Part shown: piece by piece, positions 1-9,300 of the stretch | Position numbering within the stretch: the stretch's first letter is position 1 | How the letters are laid out: each line of letters opens with the position of its first letter | Virus record (IMG/VR): IMGVR_UViG_3300047378_000474 | Coordinates: 1 to 20,213 of that record | DNA length: 20,213 nt | Direction: 5' to 3' (one strand) | DNA from: a virus | The notes under the pieces: model-generated | What the model was told of the DNA's origin: nothing | Seen by the model: the letters and a program-made list of their open reading frames with translations, nothing else | Databases searched by the model: none | Translations under genes and position numbers: made by a program

Positions 1-2316
1 GGACAAATTGTTACAGTACAATATATGAGTCCATTTGCTGGAGTAACACCAATTGACGGAACTACCAGTCAAGACGACTTTCAAGGAACACAGAAAAGTT
101 ACGGATTTTGGGCGGTACCTCCTAGTATAGGAACAAAGGTACTTGTTATGTTTGCAGAAGGTAACATAGCAAGAGGCTATTGGATAGGATGTGTTCCGGA
201 CGTATATCAAAATCATATGACACCAGATCCGTGGGCCGGCACTGAATACAATAATACTGACAGTTCTAAAAAACTTCCTACAGGGGAGTACAATAAAAGA
301 CTGTCATCTGGCGTCGGAAACAATCCTTCAAAATATATTAAACCTGTTAATAATGATTTTTACACTATACTTGGAAGACAAGGTCTAGTAGATGACGATA
401 TTAGAGGCCCTGCTAATAGTACTAGCAGACGAAACTTACCTAGTAGTGTATTTGGTATTAGTACTCCGGGTCCTCGAGACAAAAGAAACGGAGCTCCTAA
501 AAGTTCAGTTGGCCCAAAGGAGTATAGTACACAAACATTTACAAGTATACTAGGTGGTTCTAGTATTGTTATGGATGACGGCGACGAACAATTTTTAAGA
601 AATAGTTTCGCTGGACAAGACGCAATGTTATATACTGATGTAGTTGCTGACCCTCAAGCAACTACCGGCATTAAGACACTACCTAAAGGTGAATCTTTTA
701 GGATTAGAACACGCACCGGTCATCAAATTCTTCTACATAATTCAGAAGACTTAATTTATATTGGCAATGCAACAGGCAGTTCTTGGATAGAAATGACTGC
801 CAATGGCAAAATTGATATCTATGCACAAGACAGTATTAGTATTAGGACTCAAAATGATCTTAATATAAGTGCTGACAGAGATATTAATATGACAGCGGCA
901 CGTGATATTAACTATAATGCAGGTAGAGATTATAAACTTACTGTTGGTAATAACAGTGACTATAAAGTTGGCGGCAAACACAATATGGAGATTGGCGCTG
1001 ATGAAAATCATTATGTTGGTGCATCACAGAAAATATTTGTTGGCGCTACTGGAGATTTAATTGTAACTGGTGCTCATACTATTACAAATAACGCAACACT
1101 AGACATTAATACTAAAGGTAACAGAAAAGATACACAGGCAAATTTAGACTTAAACACTGGAGGATATAATTATTTCACAGCAGGCGGAAATACAGATATT
1201 CTGAGTGGCGGCAATCATAACGAAACAGCCACTGAAATTCATATGAATGGTCCAGCAGCGACTGAAGCAGCAACGGCAGGAAGTGCAGCTCAAGCACAAG
1301 TTGCAGCCCCTGCTCTGTGGCCTGTGCGTGTTCCAGTACACGAGCCGTGGCTAGGCCACGAGCATTTAGACCCTGGAACATTTACTCCAGGATTTACACA
1401 AGCAAGCGGTTCTCCGAGTCCAGCATTAAGAGAATCTACACCGTTACTAAGTAGCGATAGTGACTTAACTACAAGTGCTGGCGCTGCAAGCGGAGCAACT
1501 GTTAGTGCAGCAAATTTAAATGGTCCTCAAACAGTTATACCTGGACAAGTAGGACCTACAGGAGATCAACCTGCCAAACCGGTTGAAGTTACATTATTGC
1601 AACAATTTTTCTTAAATGAATTAATTAAGAAAATTGGATTAGATCCAGCAAATGCACTTAAATCAGCAGATCCTAATAGACTTGCCGAAGGAGAAACTCC
1701 AGGTAATGCAGAAGCACTTGGTATGGCAATGGCACAGATACAAGCAGAATGTGGATTCAAACCAAGAAGTGAAAACTTAAATTATAGAGCAAGTACATTA
1801 CGTAGAGTATTCCCAACGCGAGTTAAAACAGATGCGTTTGCACAAGAACTTGCAGCAGCAGGTCCTGCTGCTATTGGTAACACTATTTACGGAAATCGAT
1901 ACGGCAACGCACAAAACGAAGGCTACAAGTACCGTGGTAGAGGACTAATACAGTTAACGTTTAAAGGTAACTACGAAACATATGGCCCTAAAGCAGGACA
2001 CCCTGAAATTGTTCAAAATCCAGATTTAGTTAATGATCCTGAAATTGCTGTAAGAATTGCTTGTGCATACATTCAATCTAAAACGGTAACTTGGAGCAGT
2101 TATGACTTCGGTGCTTTAGGACAACAATTCCGTAGAGCAGTTGGTTATGCTGATCAAGGCGGTAAAGAGACTGCTAATCGTATTGGACTTGGTAGAGGTT
2201 TTGCAAGCAAAATTATAACTGGCGACTTAACTCCTGTAGCAAGTATTACAACAGAACCTGCAGGAACAAACATTGAAGCAGGTAATCGTGTAGATCCTGC
2301 GGCAGGTCCACAATAG
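1..2316 (+). CDS. gp5: gp5-like baseplate hub/tail spike with C-terminal GH19-type muramidase domain (5' end missing)
   Basis: Central spike of the baseplate that punctures the cell envelope and digests peptidoglycan. The frame is open from base 1 and the first eight codons continue the same fold, so the ATG at 25 is probably internal and the true start lies upstream. Counting from base 1 (771 residues): residues 1-70 look like the gp5/VgrG OB-fold (YGFWAVPPSIGTKVLV, then YWIGC). Residues 262-405 are a run of octapeptides typical of the trimeric gp5 beta-helix. HEPWLGHEHLDP follows at 447, then an Ala/Ser/Thr/Pro-rich linker. Residues about 526-740 resemble GH19 chitinase/endolysin domains: AQIQAECGF with the likely catalytic Glu583, ENLNY (Glu591), IYGNRYGN and YRGRGLIQLT at 644-653. 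T4 gp5 instead has a GH24 lysozyme between OB-fold and beta-helix. The gp25-like gene follows after 14 bases. The hub assignment is strong; enzymatic activity is inferred. Confidence 0.87.
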   Translation, partial: GQIVTVQYMSPFAGVTPIDGTTSQDDFQGTQKSYGFWAVPPSIGTKVLVMFAEGNIARGYWIGCVPDVYQNHMTPDPWAGTEYNNTDSSKKLPTGEYNKRLSSGVGNNPSKYIKPVNNDFYTILGRQGLVDDDIRGPANSTSRRNLPSSVFGISTPGPRDKRNGAPKSSVGPKEYSTQTFTSILGGSSIVMDDGDEQFLRNSFAGQDAMLYTDVVADPQATTGIKTLPKGESFRIRTRTGHQILLHNSEDLIYIGNATGSSWIEMTANGKIDIYAQDSISIRTQNDLNISADRDINMTAARDINYNAGRDYKLTVGNNSDYKVGGKHNMEIGADENHYVGASQKIFVGATGDLIVTGAHTITNNATLDINTKGNRKDTQANLDLNTGGYNYFTAGGNTDILSGGNHNETATEIHMNGPAATEAATAGSAAQAQVAAPALWPVRVPVHEPWLGHEHLDPGTFTPGFTQASGSPSPALRESTPLLSSDSDLTTSAGAASGATVSAANLNGPQTVIPGQVGPTGDQPAKPVEVTLLQQFFLNELIKKIGLDPANALKSADPNRLAEGETPGNAEALGMAMAQIQAECGFKPRSENLNYRASTLRRVFPTRVKTDAFAQELAAAGPAAIGNTIYGNRYGNAQNEGYKYRGRGLIQLTFKGNYETYGPKAGHPEIVQNPDLVNDPEIAVRIACAYIQSKTVTWSSYDFGALGQQFRRAVGYADQGGKETANRIGLGRGFASKIITGDLTPVASITTEPAGTNIEAGNRVDPAAGPQ
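784..1215 (+). repeat. 18 octapeptide repeats of the gp5 beta-helix needle
   Basis: From codon 784 the protein can be read in an unbroken 8-residue register for 18 units, for example WIEMTANG, KIDIYAQD, DINMTAAR, DINYNAGR, SQKIFVGA, TGDLIVTG, TDILSGGN. Aliphatic residues alternate with polar ones and Gly, Ala or Asn recurs at the end of units. This matches the degenerate octads that form the triple-stranded beta-helix of T4 gp5 and VgrG. The repeat is at protein level; the DNA copies have diverged. Confidence 0.8.
1576..2220 (+). other. GH19/chitinase-like peptidoglycan hydrolase domain of the spike protein
   Basis: The order of motifs matches the GH19 endolysin/predicted-chitinase family: AQIQAECGF, ENLNY, RRVFPTR, IYGNRYGN, YRGRGLIQLT, then NPDLVNDPEIA. 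The usual HESGGF motif appears as AECGF. The Glu is kept, the His is replaced by Ala and one Gly is lost. Whether it still cleaves peptidoglycan cannot be told from sequence alone. Confidence 0.75.
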
Positions 2317-2320
2317 AGGG
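2315..2320 (+). promoter_or_regulatory. Ribosome binding site for the gp25-like gene
   Basis: AGAGGG lies 10 bases before the ATG at 2331 and overlaps the TAG stop of the upstream spike gene. This supports the chosen start and suggests coupled translation on one message. Confidence 0.65.
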
Positions 2321-2330
2321 TAAATACGTT

Positions 2331-2777
2331 ATGAGCACACAAGAAAAAAAATTATACAAAGAAGTAACAGTAAAAGGAAATAAACGTCCTTCCGCCCCAG
2401 TCGAAAGTCGTGCTTACAGAGGCATTTCAACAACAAATCCAGAAAATACTAGTTTTAATCTTTATGACATTGCTCTTATAAAGCAAGATATTATTAATCA
2501 CTTTCATATTCGTGTAGGTGAAAAACTTGAGAATCCTGAATTTGGAACTATTATTTGGGACGTTATTTTTGAACCAATGACCGAACTTTTAAGAGAAGCA
2601 ATAGCAAATAACGTTACAGAAATTATTAATTATGATCCACGTGTTCAAGTAGAACAAGTTACTGTAGATACATACGAAAGCGGCATTATGATAGAGTGTA
2701 CATTACTGTATTTGCCGTATAATATCTCAGAAAGTATGCGTATGAGATTTGACGAAGATAACTCAATTTTAACTTAA
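2331..2777 (+). CDS. gp25: gp25-like baseplate wedge/sheath initiator protein
   Basis: Small wedge subunit of contractile injection machines (family gp25/TssE). In T4 it links the inner wedge to the hub and serves as the platform on which the first sheath ring polymerises. The 148-residue product matches the usual size (T4 gp25 is 132 residues). After a charged N-terminal extension of about 40 residues come the family features: helix DIALIKQDIINHF at 46-58, the segment NPEFGTIIWDVIFEP at 68-82 with the conserved FG and FEP, a helix REAIANNVTEII, and a C-terminal beta hairpin around VEQVTVDTYESG. The start is supported by AGAGGG 10 bases upstream. It lies 14 bases after the spike gene and 61 bases before the gp6-like gene, a fitting cluster of interacting baseplate parts. 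No Cys is lost or gained that would matter; nothing looks truncated. Confidence 0.93.
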   Translation: MSTQEKKLYKEVTVKGNKRPSAPVESRAYRGISTTNPENTSFNLYDIALIKQDIINHFHIRVGEKLENPEFGTIIWDVIFEPMTELLREAIANNVTEIINYDPRVQVEQVTVDTYESGIMIECTLLYLPYNISESMRMRFDEDNSILT

Positions 2778-2838
2778 AGAATTATATACGCACTTATCTA
2801 ATCTTAATAAATACTGTTACACATAAAGGAAAGCAAGT
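2778..2838 (+). promoter_or_regulatory. Intergenic leader before gp6-like gene with T4-late-type promoter and RBS
   Basis: This is the only real gap in the window. It contains AATAAATA at 2806-2813, which fits the NATAAATA/TATAAATA word of T4-like late promoters recognised by the phage sigma factor gp55. Transcription would start a few bases downstream, leaving a leader of roughly 20 bases. AAAGGAAA at 2825-2832 is the ribosome binding site, with AGGA 8 bases before the ATG at 2839. No terminator hairpin is visible. In such AT-rich DNA the promoter word could occur by chance, but its position just before a gene makes it credible. Confidence 0.55.
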
Positions 2839-5800
2839 ATGTCAACAACCGACAGACAAAACAGACTATTATTAGCAGAAGATTGGAAGCGTGTTTACCA
2901 GTCATTCCGCAATGCGGATTTTCAAAGCTATGACTTTGACAATCTTCGCAGAACAATGATCTCATATTTACGAGAAAACTATCCAGAAGATTTTAATGAC
3001 TATGTAGAGTCAAGTGAATACTTGGCATTAATTGATCTTATTGCTTTCTTAGGTCAAAATATTAGTTTTCGAATTGATTTAAATGCCCGTGAAAACTTTT
3101 TAGAATTAGCAGAACGCCGTGAAAGCGTATTACGTTTAGCAAGATTGCTTTCCTATAATCCTAAACGTAATCAAGCATCCAACGGATTATTAAAGTTTGA
3201 AACAATTAGTACAACTGAAGATTTATTTGATTCTAACGGAACTAATTTATCAGGACAGACTATTGTATGGAACGATATTTCAAATCAAGACTGGTACGAG
3301 CAGTTTGTTAAAGTATTAAATTCAGCACTACCAGCAAATGGAGTTTTTGGAAGACCAAACAAAACTGATACAGTTAATGGTATAAGTGCAGAACAGTATA
3401 GAGTAAATGGCACAAACACTGATATTCCAGTATTTGGCTTTAGTAAAAGTGTAGACGGTAAGTCTACACAGTTTGAAATAGTTAGTACTGATATCGGTTC
3501 TGGAAACATTATTGAAGAAGCTCCTCTACCAGGAAGTAATTTTGCGTTTTTGTATAGAGATGACGGTCAGGGTGCTGGATCAAATAACACAGGATTTTTT
3601 GCACACTTTAGACAAGGAAGATTAGATCAAGGCGATTTTAATATTTCTAAACCAAGTGCTAATCAAGTTGTTGCTATTGATGCAATTAATGTTAACAATT
3701 CAGATACTTGGTTATATAAATTAGATAACCTTGGCAACGAATCAGAATTATGGACAAAGGTTGATGCTGTAGAAGGCAACAATATTGTGTATAATAGTTT
3801 AAGTAAAAATATTAGAAACATTTATAGTGTATTAACTCGTGTTGAAGATAGAGTTAGTTTAGTTTTTAGTGACGGAACTTTTGGATCTTTACCAAAAGGA
3901 AACTTTAAAATATATTATAGAACTAGTGATAATAGAAATTACGTCATTACTCCAGACGAATTAATTAATATTACAATTAGCATTCCTTATCAAAGTAAAA
4001 CAGGAACAAGCGAAAAACTTACAATTGGCTTAGCGTTAAAATACACTGTTGACAATGGTACTACTTCCGAGTCAAATAATGAAATAAAAGCAAATGCACC
4101 TGCAACATACTATACACAAAATAGAATGGTTACAGGCGAAGATTATCAGATAGCACCACTAGCAGTTAGTCAAGAAATTATAAAAGTAAAAAGTGTAAAC
4201 AGAACGTCAAGCGGAATATCACGATATTACGATTTGCTAGATGCAACTGGAAAATACAGTAAAACTAACTTATACGGTAAAGATGGAATACTTTATACAC
4301 AAACGCTAACAAATAAAGAGACATTTACATTTAATACAAAGACAGATATTGAAGGTATTATTAAAACTCAAATTGAAAGAATTTTAAAAGACTACAAAGT
4401 TAAAAACTTTTACTATGCACAGTTTGCAAAAATATTAGTTAGCGATATTGGAGCAAGATGGAATCAAGTTACCCGAGCGCAAAATATAACTACAGGTTAT
4501 CTAACAGATGCAGATTTTTCTAAATTAAAAACAGGAACATTTACAGCATCAACGTTGCAGTACTTGGAACCCGGAGCAATGCTTAAATTTGAAGCTCCGT
4601 CCGGATATCATTTTATGCCTGATGGAACTATAATGGCAGGTTCTGCAGATCATCCTGGTGCAACAACTTATAAATGGACTAAAGTTGTAAGCGTTAGTGG
4701 TTCTGGAGTTAACAATACAAATGACGGACAAGGTGCTATTGTTCTAAACGATATTATTCCAGGTCCTATTAATAATGATATAACAACAGCTCCTCAGTTA
4801 ACAGAAATTAAACCGTTGTTTACTACAGAAGTAGAAACACAAATTAAAACACAAATAATTGACCAAATATTTACTTATAAAACATTTGGACTTCGATATG
4901 ACTTTCAAACAAATACTTGGCGTGTTATATTAGAAGCTGATCTTGATATACGTTCAAACTTTAGTACTGGTAAAACTGGAGATTTATCTAATCAAAACTT
5001 AGATGCAAGTTGGGTACTATTATTTCAAACCAACGGCGAAACATATACAATAACCTATAGAGGTCAGCGTTATGTATTTGAAAGTGATAAAGAAATAAGA
5101 TTCTATTATGATAGTTCAGATAAAGTATACGATCCTTTAACTAATCAAATTATAAAAGACAAAATATCGTTAATGTCTATTAATACTCAACCAGACGCCA
5201 GCGGATATGCCTTAACACCGTTTACAGTTCCGTTCAATTGGGAAATTGTTAAAGAATATAGAGACGGCGAAGGTTATGTTGATTCTAAGAAGATAGAAGT
5301 AGGGTTTTTTGATAGCGACGATGACGGCGTAGTTGACGATCCAGAAATATTTGACAAATTTATTACTACTAATGCAAGTAAGAAATATATATTCTTAAAG
5401 AAATATATTACAACTGACAATGTTGACGATTTTAGATATGTTGATCAAACAACTGAAAACATACAAGTAGTAGATAACGAAGCAGAAATAACTGATAATG
5501 GTATAGGTAGCTATCCTGATAATTCTGTTTTCTATCAGATAGATAAAAACATATTCAAAGTTTATAATGTAACAACAGAAAAATTAGAATTGTCAGTTGA
5601 CTATAGAGCATATTCAGGAAGAGATAAAATTATTTTCCAATACGAACACGCTGCTGACGAAAGTAGTAGAATTGATCCTAGTAGTTCTAATATTATTGAT
5701 GTATATATGCTTACAAAGCAATACGATACATTATATCGACAGTATTTGCAAGGAGCAATAGATACTAGACCACTAGCACCTAGTTCAGATACTTTATATG

Positions 5801-6351
5801 TTAATTTTGGAGAAGAAATTAATAAAATTAAGTCGATATCAGATGAAGTAATTTATCATCCGGTTAAGTACAAAGTACTATTTGGTACTGAAGCATCGGA
5901 TGATTTAAAAGCAATGTTTAAAATAGTTAAAAACCCGGATAGAGTTGTAAACGAAAACGAATTAAAAGCTAATGTAATTGCAGCAATAAATGAATTTTTT
6001 GCAATTGAAAATTGGGAGTTTGGAGATACATTTTACTTTTCAGAACTTAGTAATTATGTAATGACACAACTTGCTCCTGATCTTGCAGCATTTGTAATTG
6101 TACCAATACAAGAATCACTATCTTTTGGTAGTATGTTTGAAGTAAGAAGTGAAGCCGACGAAGTGTTTATTAGCTCTGCAACTGTAGAAAATATAGAAGT
6201 AGTATCGTCATTAACAGCGTCAAAATTAAAAGCAACTGGAGCAATATATGCTGATGCAACACAAGCATCAGGAGTAGTTAGTGCTTCAGGAAGCAATGTC
6301 TCGAGCAATATCTCAAGCAGTAGCTCATCAAGTGGAGGACTAAGTTACTAA
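2839..6351 (+). CDS. gp6: gp6-like baseplate wedge protein, enlarged
   Basis: Core wedge subunit; in T4, gp6 dimers interlock around the hub to form the inner ring of the baseplate and drive its rearrangement on contraction. The product has 1,170 residues, nearly twice T4 gp6 (660). Residues 1-120 carry the helical N-terminal signature of marine T4-like gp6, including ENFLELAERRESVLRLARLL and SYNPKRNQAS. A beta-rich region follows. VTGEDYQIAPLAVSQEIIKV near residue 435 is typical of gp6/baseplate-J proteins. Residues about 1039-1125 are the conserved C-terminal region (INEFFAIENWEFGDTFYFSE, then FVIVPIQESLSFGSMFEV). An EF-hand-type loop is at 825-836, and the last 30 residues are Ser-rich. 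The start has AGGA 8 bases upstream. The stop TAA overlaps the ATG of the next gene. Only one Cys-free, membrane-free soluble chain is seen. Family assignment is firm; the role of the extra beta region is unknown. Confidence 0.9.
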   Translation: MSTTDRQNRLLLAEDWKRVYQSFRNADFQSYDFDNLRRTMISYLRENYPEDFNDYVESSEYLALIDLIAFLGQNISFRIDLNARENFLELAERRESVLRLARLLSYNPKRNQASNGLLKFETISTTEDLFDSNGTNLSGQTIVWNDISNQDWYEQFVKVLNSALPANGVFGRPNKTDTVNGISAEQYRVNGTNTDIPVFGFSKSVDGKSTQFEIVSTDIGSGNIIEEAPLPGSNFAFLYRDDGQGAGSNNTGFFAHFRQGRLDQGDFNISKPSANQVVAIDAINVNNSDTWLYKLDNLGNESELWTKVDAVEGNNIVYNSLSKNIRNIYSVLTRVEDRVSLVFSDGTFGSLPKGNFKIYYRTSDNRNYVITPDELINITISIPYQSKTGTSEKLTIGLALKYTVDNGTTSESNNEIKANAPATYYTQNRMVTGEDYQIAPLAVSQEIIKVKSVNRTSSGISRYYDLLDATGKYSKTNLYGKDGILYTQTLTNKETFTFNTKTDIEGIIKTQIERILKDYKVKNFYYAQFAKILVSDIGARWNQVTRAQNITTGYLTDADFSKLKTGTFTASTLQYLEPGAMLKFEAPSGYHFMPDGTIMAGSADHPGATTYKWTKVVSVSGSGVNNTNDGQGAIVLNDIIPGPINNDITTAPQLTEIKPLFTTEVETQIKTQIIDQIFTYKTFGLRYDFQTNTWRVILEADLDIRSNFSTGKTGDLSNQNLDASWVLLFQTNGETYTITYRGQRYVFESDKEIRFYYDSSDKVYDPLTNQIIKDKISLMSINTQPDASGYALTPFTVPFNWEIVKEYRDGEGYVDSKKIEVGFFDSDDDGVVDDPEIFDKFITTNASKKYIFLKKYITTDNVDDFRYVDQTTENIQVVDNEAEITDNGIGSYPDNSVFYQIDKNIFKVYNVTTEKLELSVDYRAYSGRDKIIFQYEHAADESSRIDPSSSNIIDVYMLTKQYDTLYRQYLQGAIDTRPLAPSSDTLYVNFGEEINKIKSISDEVIYHPVKYKVLFGTEASDDLKAMFKIVKNPDRVVNENELKANVIAAINEFFAIENWEFGDTFYFSELSNYVMTQLAPDLAAFVIVPIQESLSFGSMFEVRSEADEVFISSATVENIEVVSSLTASKLKATGAIYADATQASGVVSASGSNVSSNISSSSSSSGGLSY
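5311..5346 (+). other. EF-hand-type calcium loop in gp6-like protein
   Basis: The 12 residues DSDDDGVVDDPE (825-836) fit the canonical loop: Asp at 1, 3, 5 and 9, Gly at 6, a branched aliphatic at 8 and Glu at 12. The flanks GFF and IFDKF are short, so it may be a lone Ca2+ loop, not a full helix-loop-helix pair. Confidence 0.6.
6262..6348 (+). other. Ser/Gly-rich C-terminal tail of gp6-like protein
   Basis: The last 29 residues are dominated by Ser, Gly, Ala and Asn and end in SSSSSSSGGLSY. The segment looks disordered. The GGAGGA that serves the next gene is embedded in its final Gly-Gly-Leu codons. Confidence 0.7.
6334..6339 (+). promoter_or_regulatory. Strong Shine-Dalgarno for the giant gene, inside the gp6 coding end
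   Basis: GGAGGA lies 11 bases before the ATG at 6351 and within the last codons of the gp6-like gene. With the TAATG stop/start overlap it points to translational coupling, and it fixes the start of the giant gene. Confidence 0.75.
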
Positions 6352-9300
6352 TGTCATACGACAACGATCAGAATGAATATCCGTTGCCAGCAGAAGGTAA
6401 TAATAACAGAAAAAGTGAATCTTTACTACCTCGATTTTTTAGAACAGAAACGAATAAAAAGTTTTTACAAGCAACATTAGATCAGCTTACTCAACCAGGA
6501 GTTGCTGAAAAGCTAAATGGTTATTACGGCAGACAAATTTCAAAAGCATATAATGCCGACGACAACTACGTTGGCGATGTGTCAACGAACAGAGAAAACT
6601 ATCAGTTTGAACCAGCAACAATAATTAAAGACAATTTAGACAATGTAACTTTTTATAAAGATTACAATGACTACTTAAATCAAATTAGTAGTTTTGGCGG
6701 TAACGTTCAAAATCAAGATATATTAAATTCACAAGAATTTTATGCGTGGAATCCTCATATTGACTGGGATAAGTTTAGTAACTTTCGTGAGTATTATTGG
6801 TTACCATATGGTCCGCAAACTGTAAGAATTGCAGGACAAGAACGCGGTGTTGAAAGTACTATTGCTGTTAAACTTATTAATAATGTAGACAATGTTACAT
6901 ATAGTTTTAGTACAGATGAATTAGTCAATAATCCAACACTAATTTTGTATAGAGGTCAAACATATACATTTGATGTAGATACAACCGGTACTCCGATTAC
7001 TATTAAAACAAAAAGAACGCTAGAAGAAAGTTTTAACTATGATGATGGGGTGAGTGCGCAAGGCGTAGAAAAAGGAAAAATAACATTTACAGTTGGTAAT
7101 TCTACTCCTGAAGTATTATACTATGTTGCTGAAAATGATATTAATAATACTGGTCTAATACAAATTAAAGATATTGAAGAAAATACAGAAATTGATGTCG
7201 AAAAAGAAGTATTAGGTAAAACAACATATAAGTCGTCTCAAGGCACAGTACTTTCAAATGGTATGAAAATATCTTTTGCAGGATTTGTAACTCCTGCAGA
7301 GTACGCAGAAGGTGATTGGTATGTAGAAGGCGTTGGCAGTTCTATTAAATTAATAAAAGAGTCTAGTTTAGAAATTCCTGGATCGTATGCAGACAATAAA
7401 GACGTTCCGTTTGATACAAATGCATTTGATAGATTACCATTTGCAAATGCTAACGGATACCCAACTGCAAAAGATTATATCGTAATTAATCGCGGAAGTC
7501 TTGATAAAAATATGTGGACTAGATATAATAGATGGTTCCATAAAGATGTAATTGAAGCATCTGCAATAGCAAATGGACAAACTGTAAGTGCTGACCAAAG
7601 TGCTAGAGCTACTAGACCAATTGTTGAATTTGAAGCAGGATTAAAATTATTTAATTTTGGAACAAGCAACAAAAAGAACGTGGACGTTATTGATACATTT
7701 ACTAAAGATATATTTTCTATAATTGAAGGATCTTTAGGATATAATGTTGACGGAATAGATCTTGTAAATGGAATGCGTGTATTGTTTACTGCTGACGAAG
7801 ATATTCGCGAAGCAGGTAAAATTTATAAAATTAAATTTGTCACACATAAAGGTCGTAGGCAAATAAGTTTAGTTGAAGAGTCTGATTCTATTCCTTTAGA
7901 AAACGAAACAGTTTTAGCATTACAAGGTGAAGCATACCAAGGAAAAATGTTTTACTACAACGGAACTTCCTGGAATTTAACGCAAGAAAAAACACAAGTT
8001 AATCAGCCGCCACTATTTGATCTATTTGATGATGTAGGTGATAGCTACTCAGATTCAACAATGTATCCTAATTCAACATTTAGCGGAACTAAATTGTTTT
8101 CTTATAAAGCGGGTACTGGAATTGCTGACAGTGAATTAGGATTTCCGTTATCGTATAAAAGTATACAAAATATTGGAGATCTAGTTTTTAACTTTGATTT
8201 ATTGTTAGACACGTTTACATATACAGATACATCCTTAGCAACAGTAACACAAGGCACTGATGTATGTGTGCTACATAACTATTCGTCTAGAAATAATTAC
8301 AATAGTGTTAACGGATGGATCAAAGCAAATACTGAAAGCACTCAGCGTGTGTTACGTCAGTATGTTGCTAATACAAATCAAACAGATTTTGCAGTAGATG
8401 TATACAACAATAGTAGTACACTTGAAGATTTAAATATTCGAATTACAGTAAATAACGATCTTAAATTTGTTAACACAGACTATGAAATTGTAAACATAGG
8501 AACAACCGCAACAGTAAGATTTAATAATCCATTAAATGAAAATGATATTGTAGTACTAAGAACACGTTCTGCTACAACTAAAAATGAAAATGGTATATAT
8601 GAAATTGCTGGAAACTTAGAACGCAATCCATTAAACAACGATGTAACAACATTTACATTAGGTGAAGTTAACGAACACGTTTCTACTATAGTACAAGAAA
8701 CAGATGAGTTTTTTGGAACTTATCCTGGACCAGGAAACTTACGTGATATTAGTAACGCTTCACAGTATGGTAGAAGATTCTTGCAACATAGTGGACCTAC
8801 TAATTTATCACTTTATCATATTACAGATAAAAGTGCAAATATTATTAAATCTATGGATTTTGCCAGAAGAGAATATGCAAAATTTAAAAGATTATTTTTA
8901 CAAACATCATTAGGATTAGGATTTGACGGTACACCTAAAGCACACGTTGATTTAATTTTTAAAGAGTTAAACAAAAACAAAACAAGTAACTTACCATTTT
9001 ACTTTAGTGATATGGTTCCAACTGGCGCAGCAAGAAGACTTGACTATGATGCTATACCAGGTAATGTATATTATGCACTTACACAAGCATTTGACATCAC
9101 TGTTCCTAGCATATTAGCTGTTAACGTTTACTTAAATGATATACAATTAACTTACGATAAGGATTATACATTTAATGCAGATGGTTTTTGTGAAATTACT
9201 GCTACACTAGAATCTACTGATAAAATTACTATATTTGAATTCGAAACAACTGACGGTTCTTATGTTCCACCAACTCCAACAAAGTTAGGTTTATATCCAA

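Noticed and set aside
25-27. ATG at 25 as the start of the spike gene
   Set aside because: The frame is open through bases 1-24 and those codons continue the OB-fold, with no ribosome binding site before 25. The gene most likely starts upstream of the window.
784-1215. CRISPR-like or DNA-level repeat array
   Set aside because: The 24-base spacing is only the codon image of protein octads; the DNA units are not identical and there are no spacers.
2778-2838. Rho-independent terminator or tRNA in the intergenic gap
   Set aside because: No GC-rich hairpin with a T run and no cloverleaf can be drawn in the 61 bases.
6927-7166. Functional copper protein
   Set aside because: The fold pattern is present but the His and Cys ligand positions are not.
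8704-8913. Short + strand frames inside the giant gene (also 10684-10881, 12598-12780, 16840-17049)
   Set aside because: All sit in the same shifted frame of a continuous coding region and encode Leu/Ile-rich sequence without motifs or ribosome binding sites.
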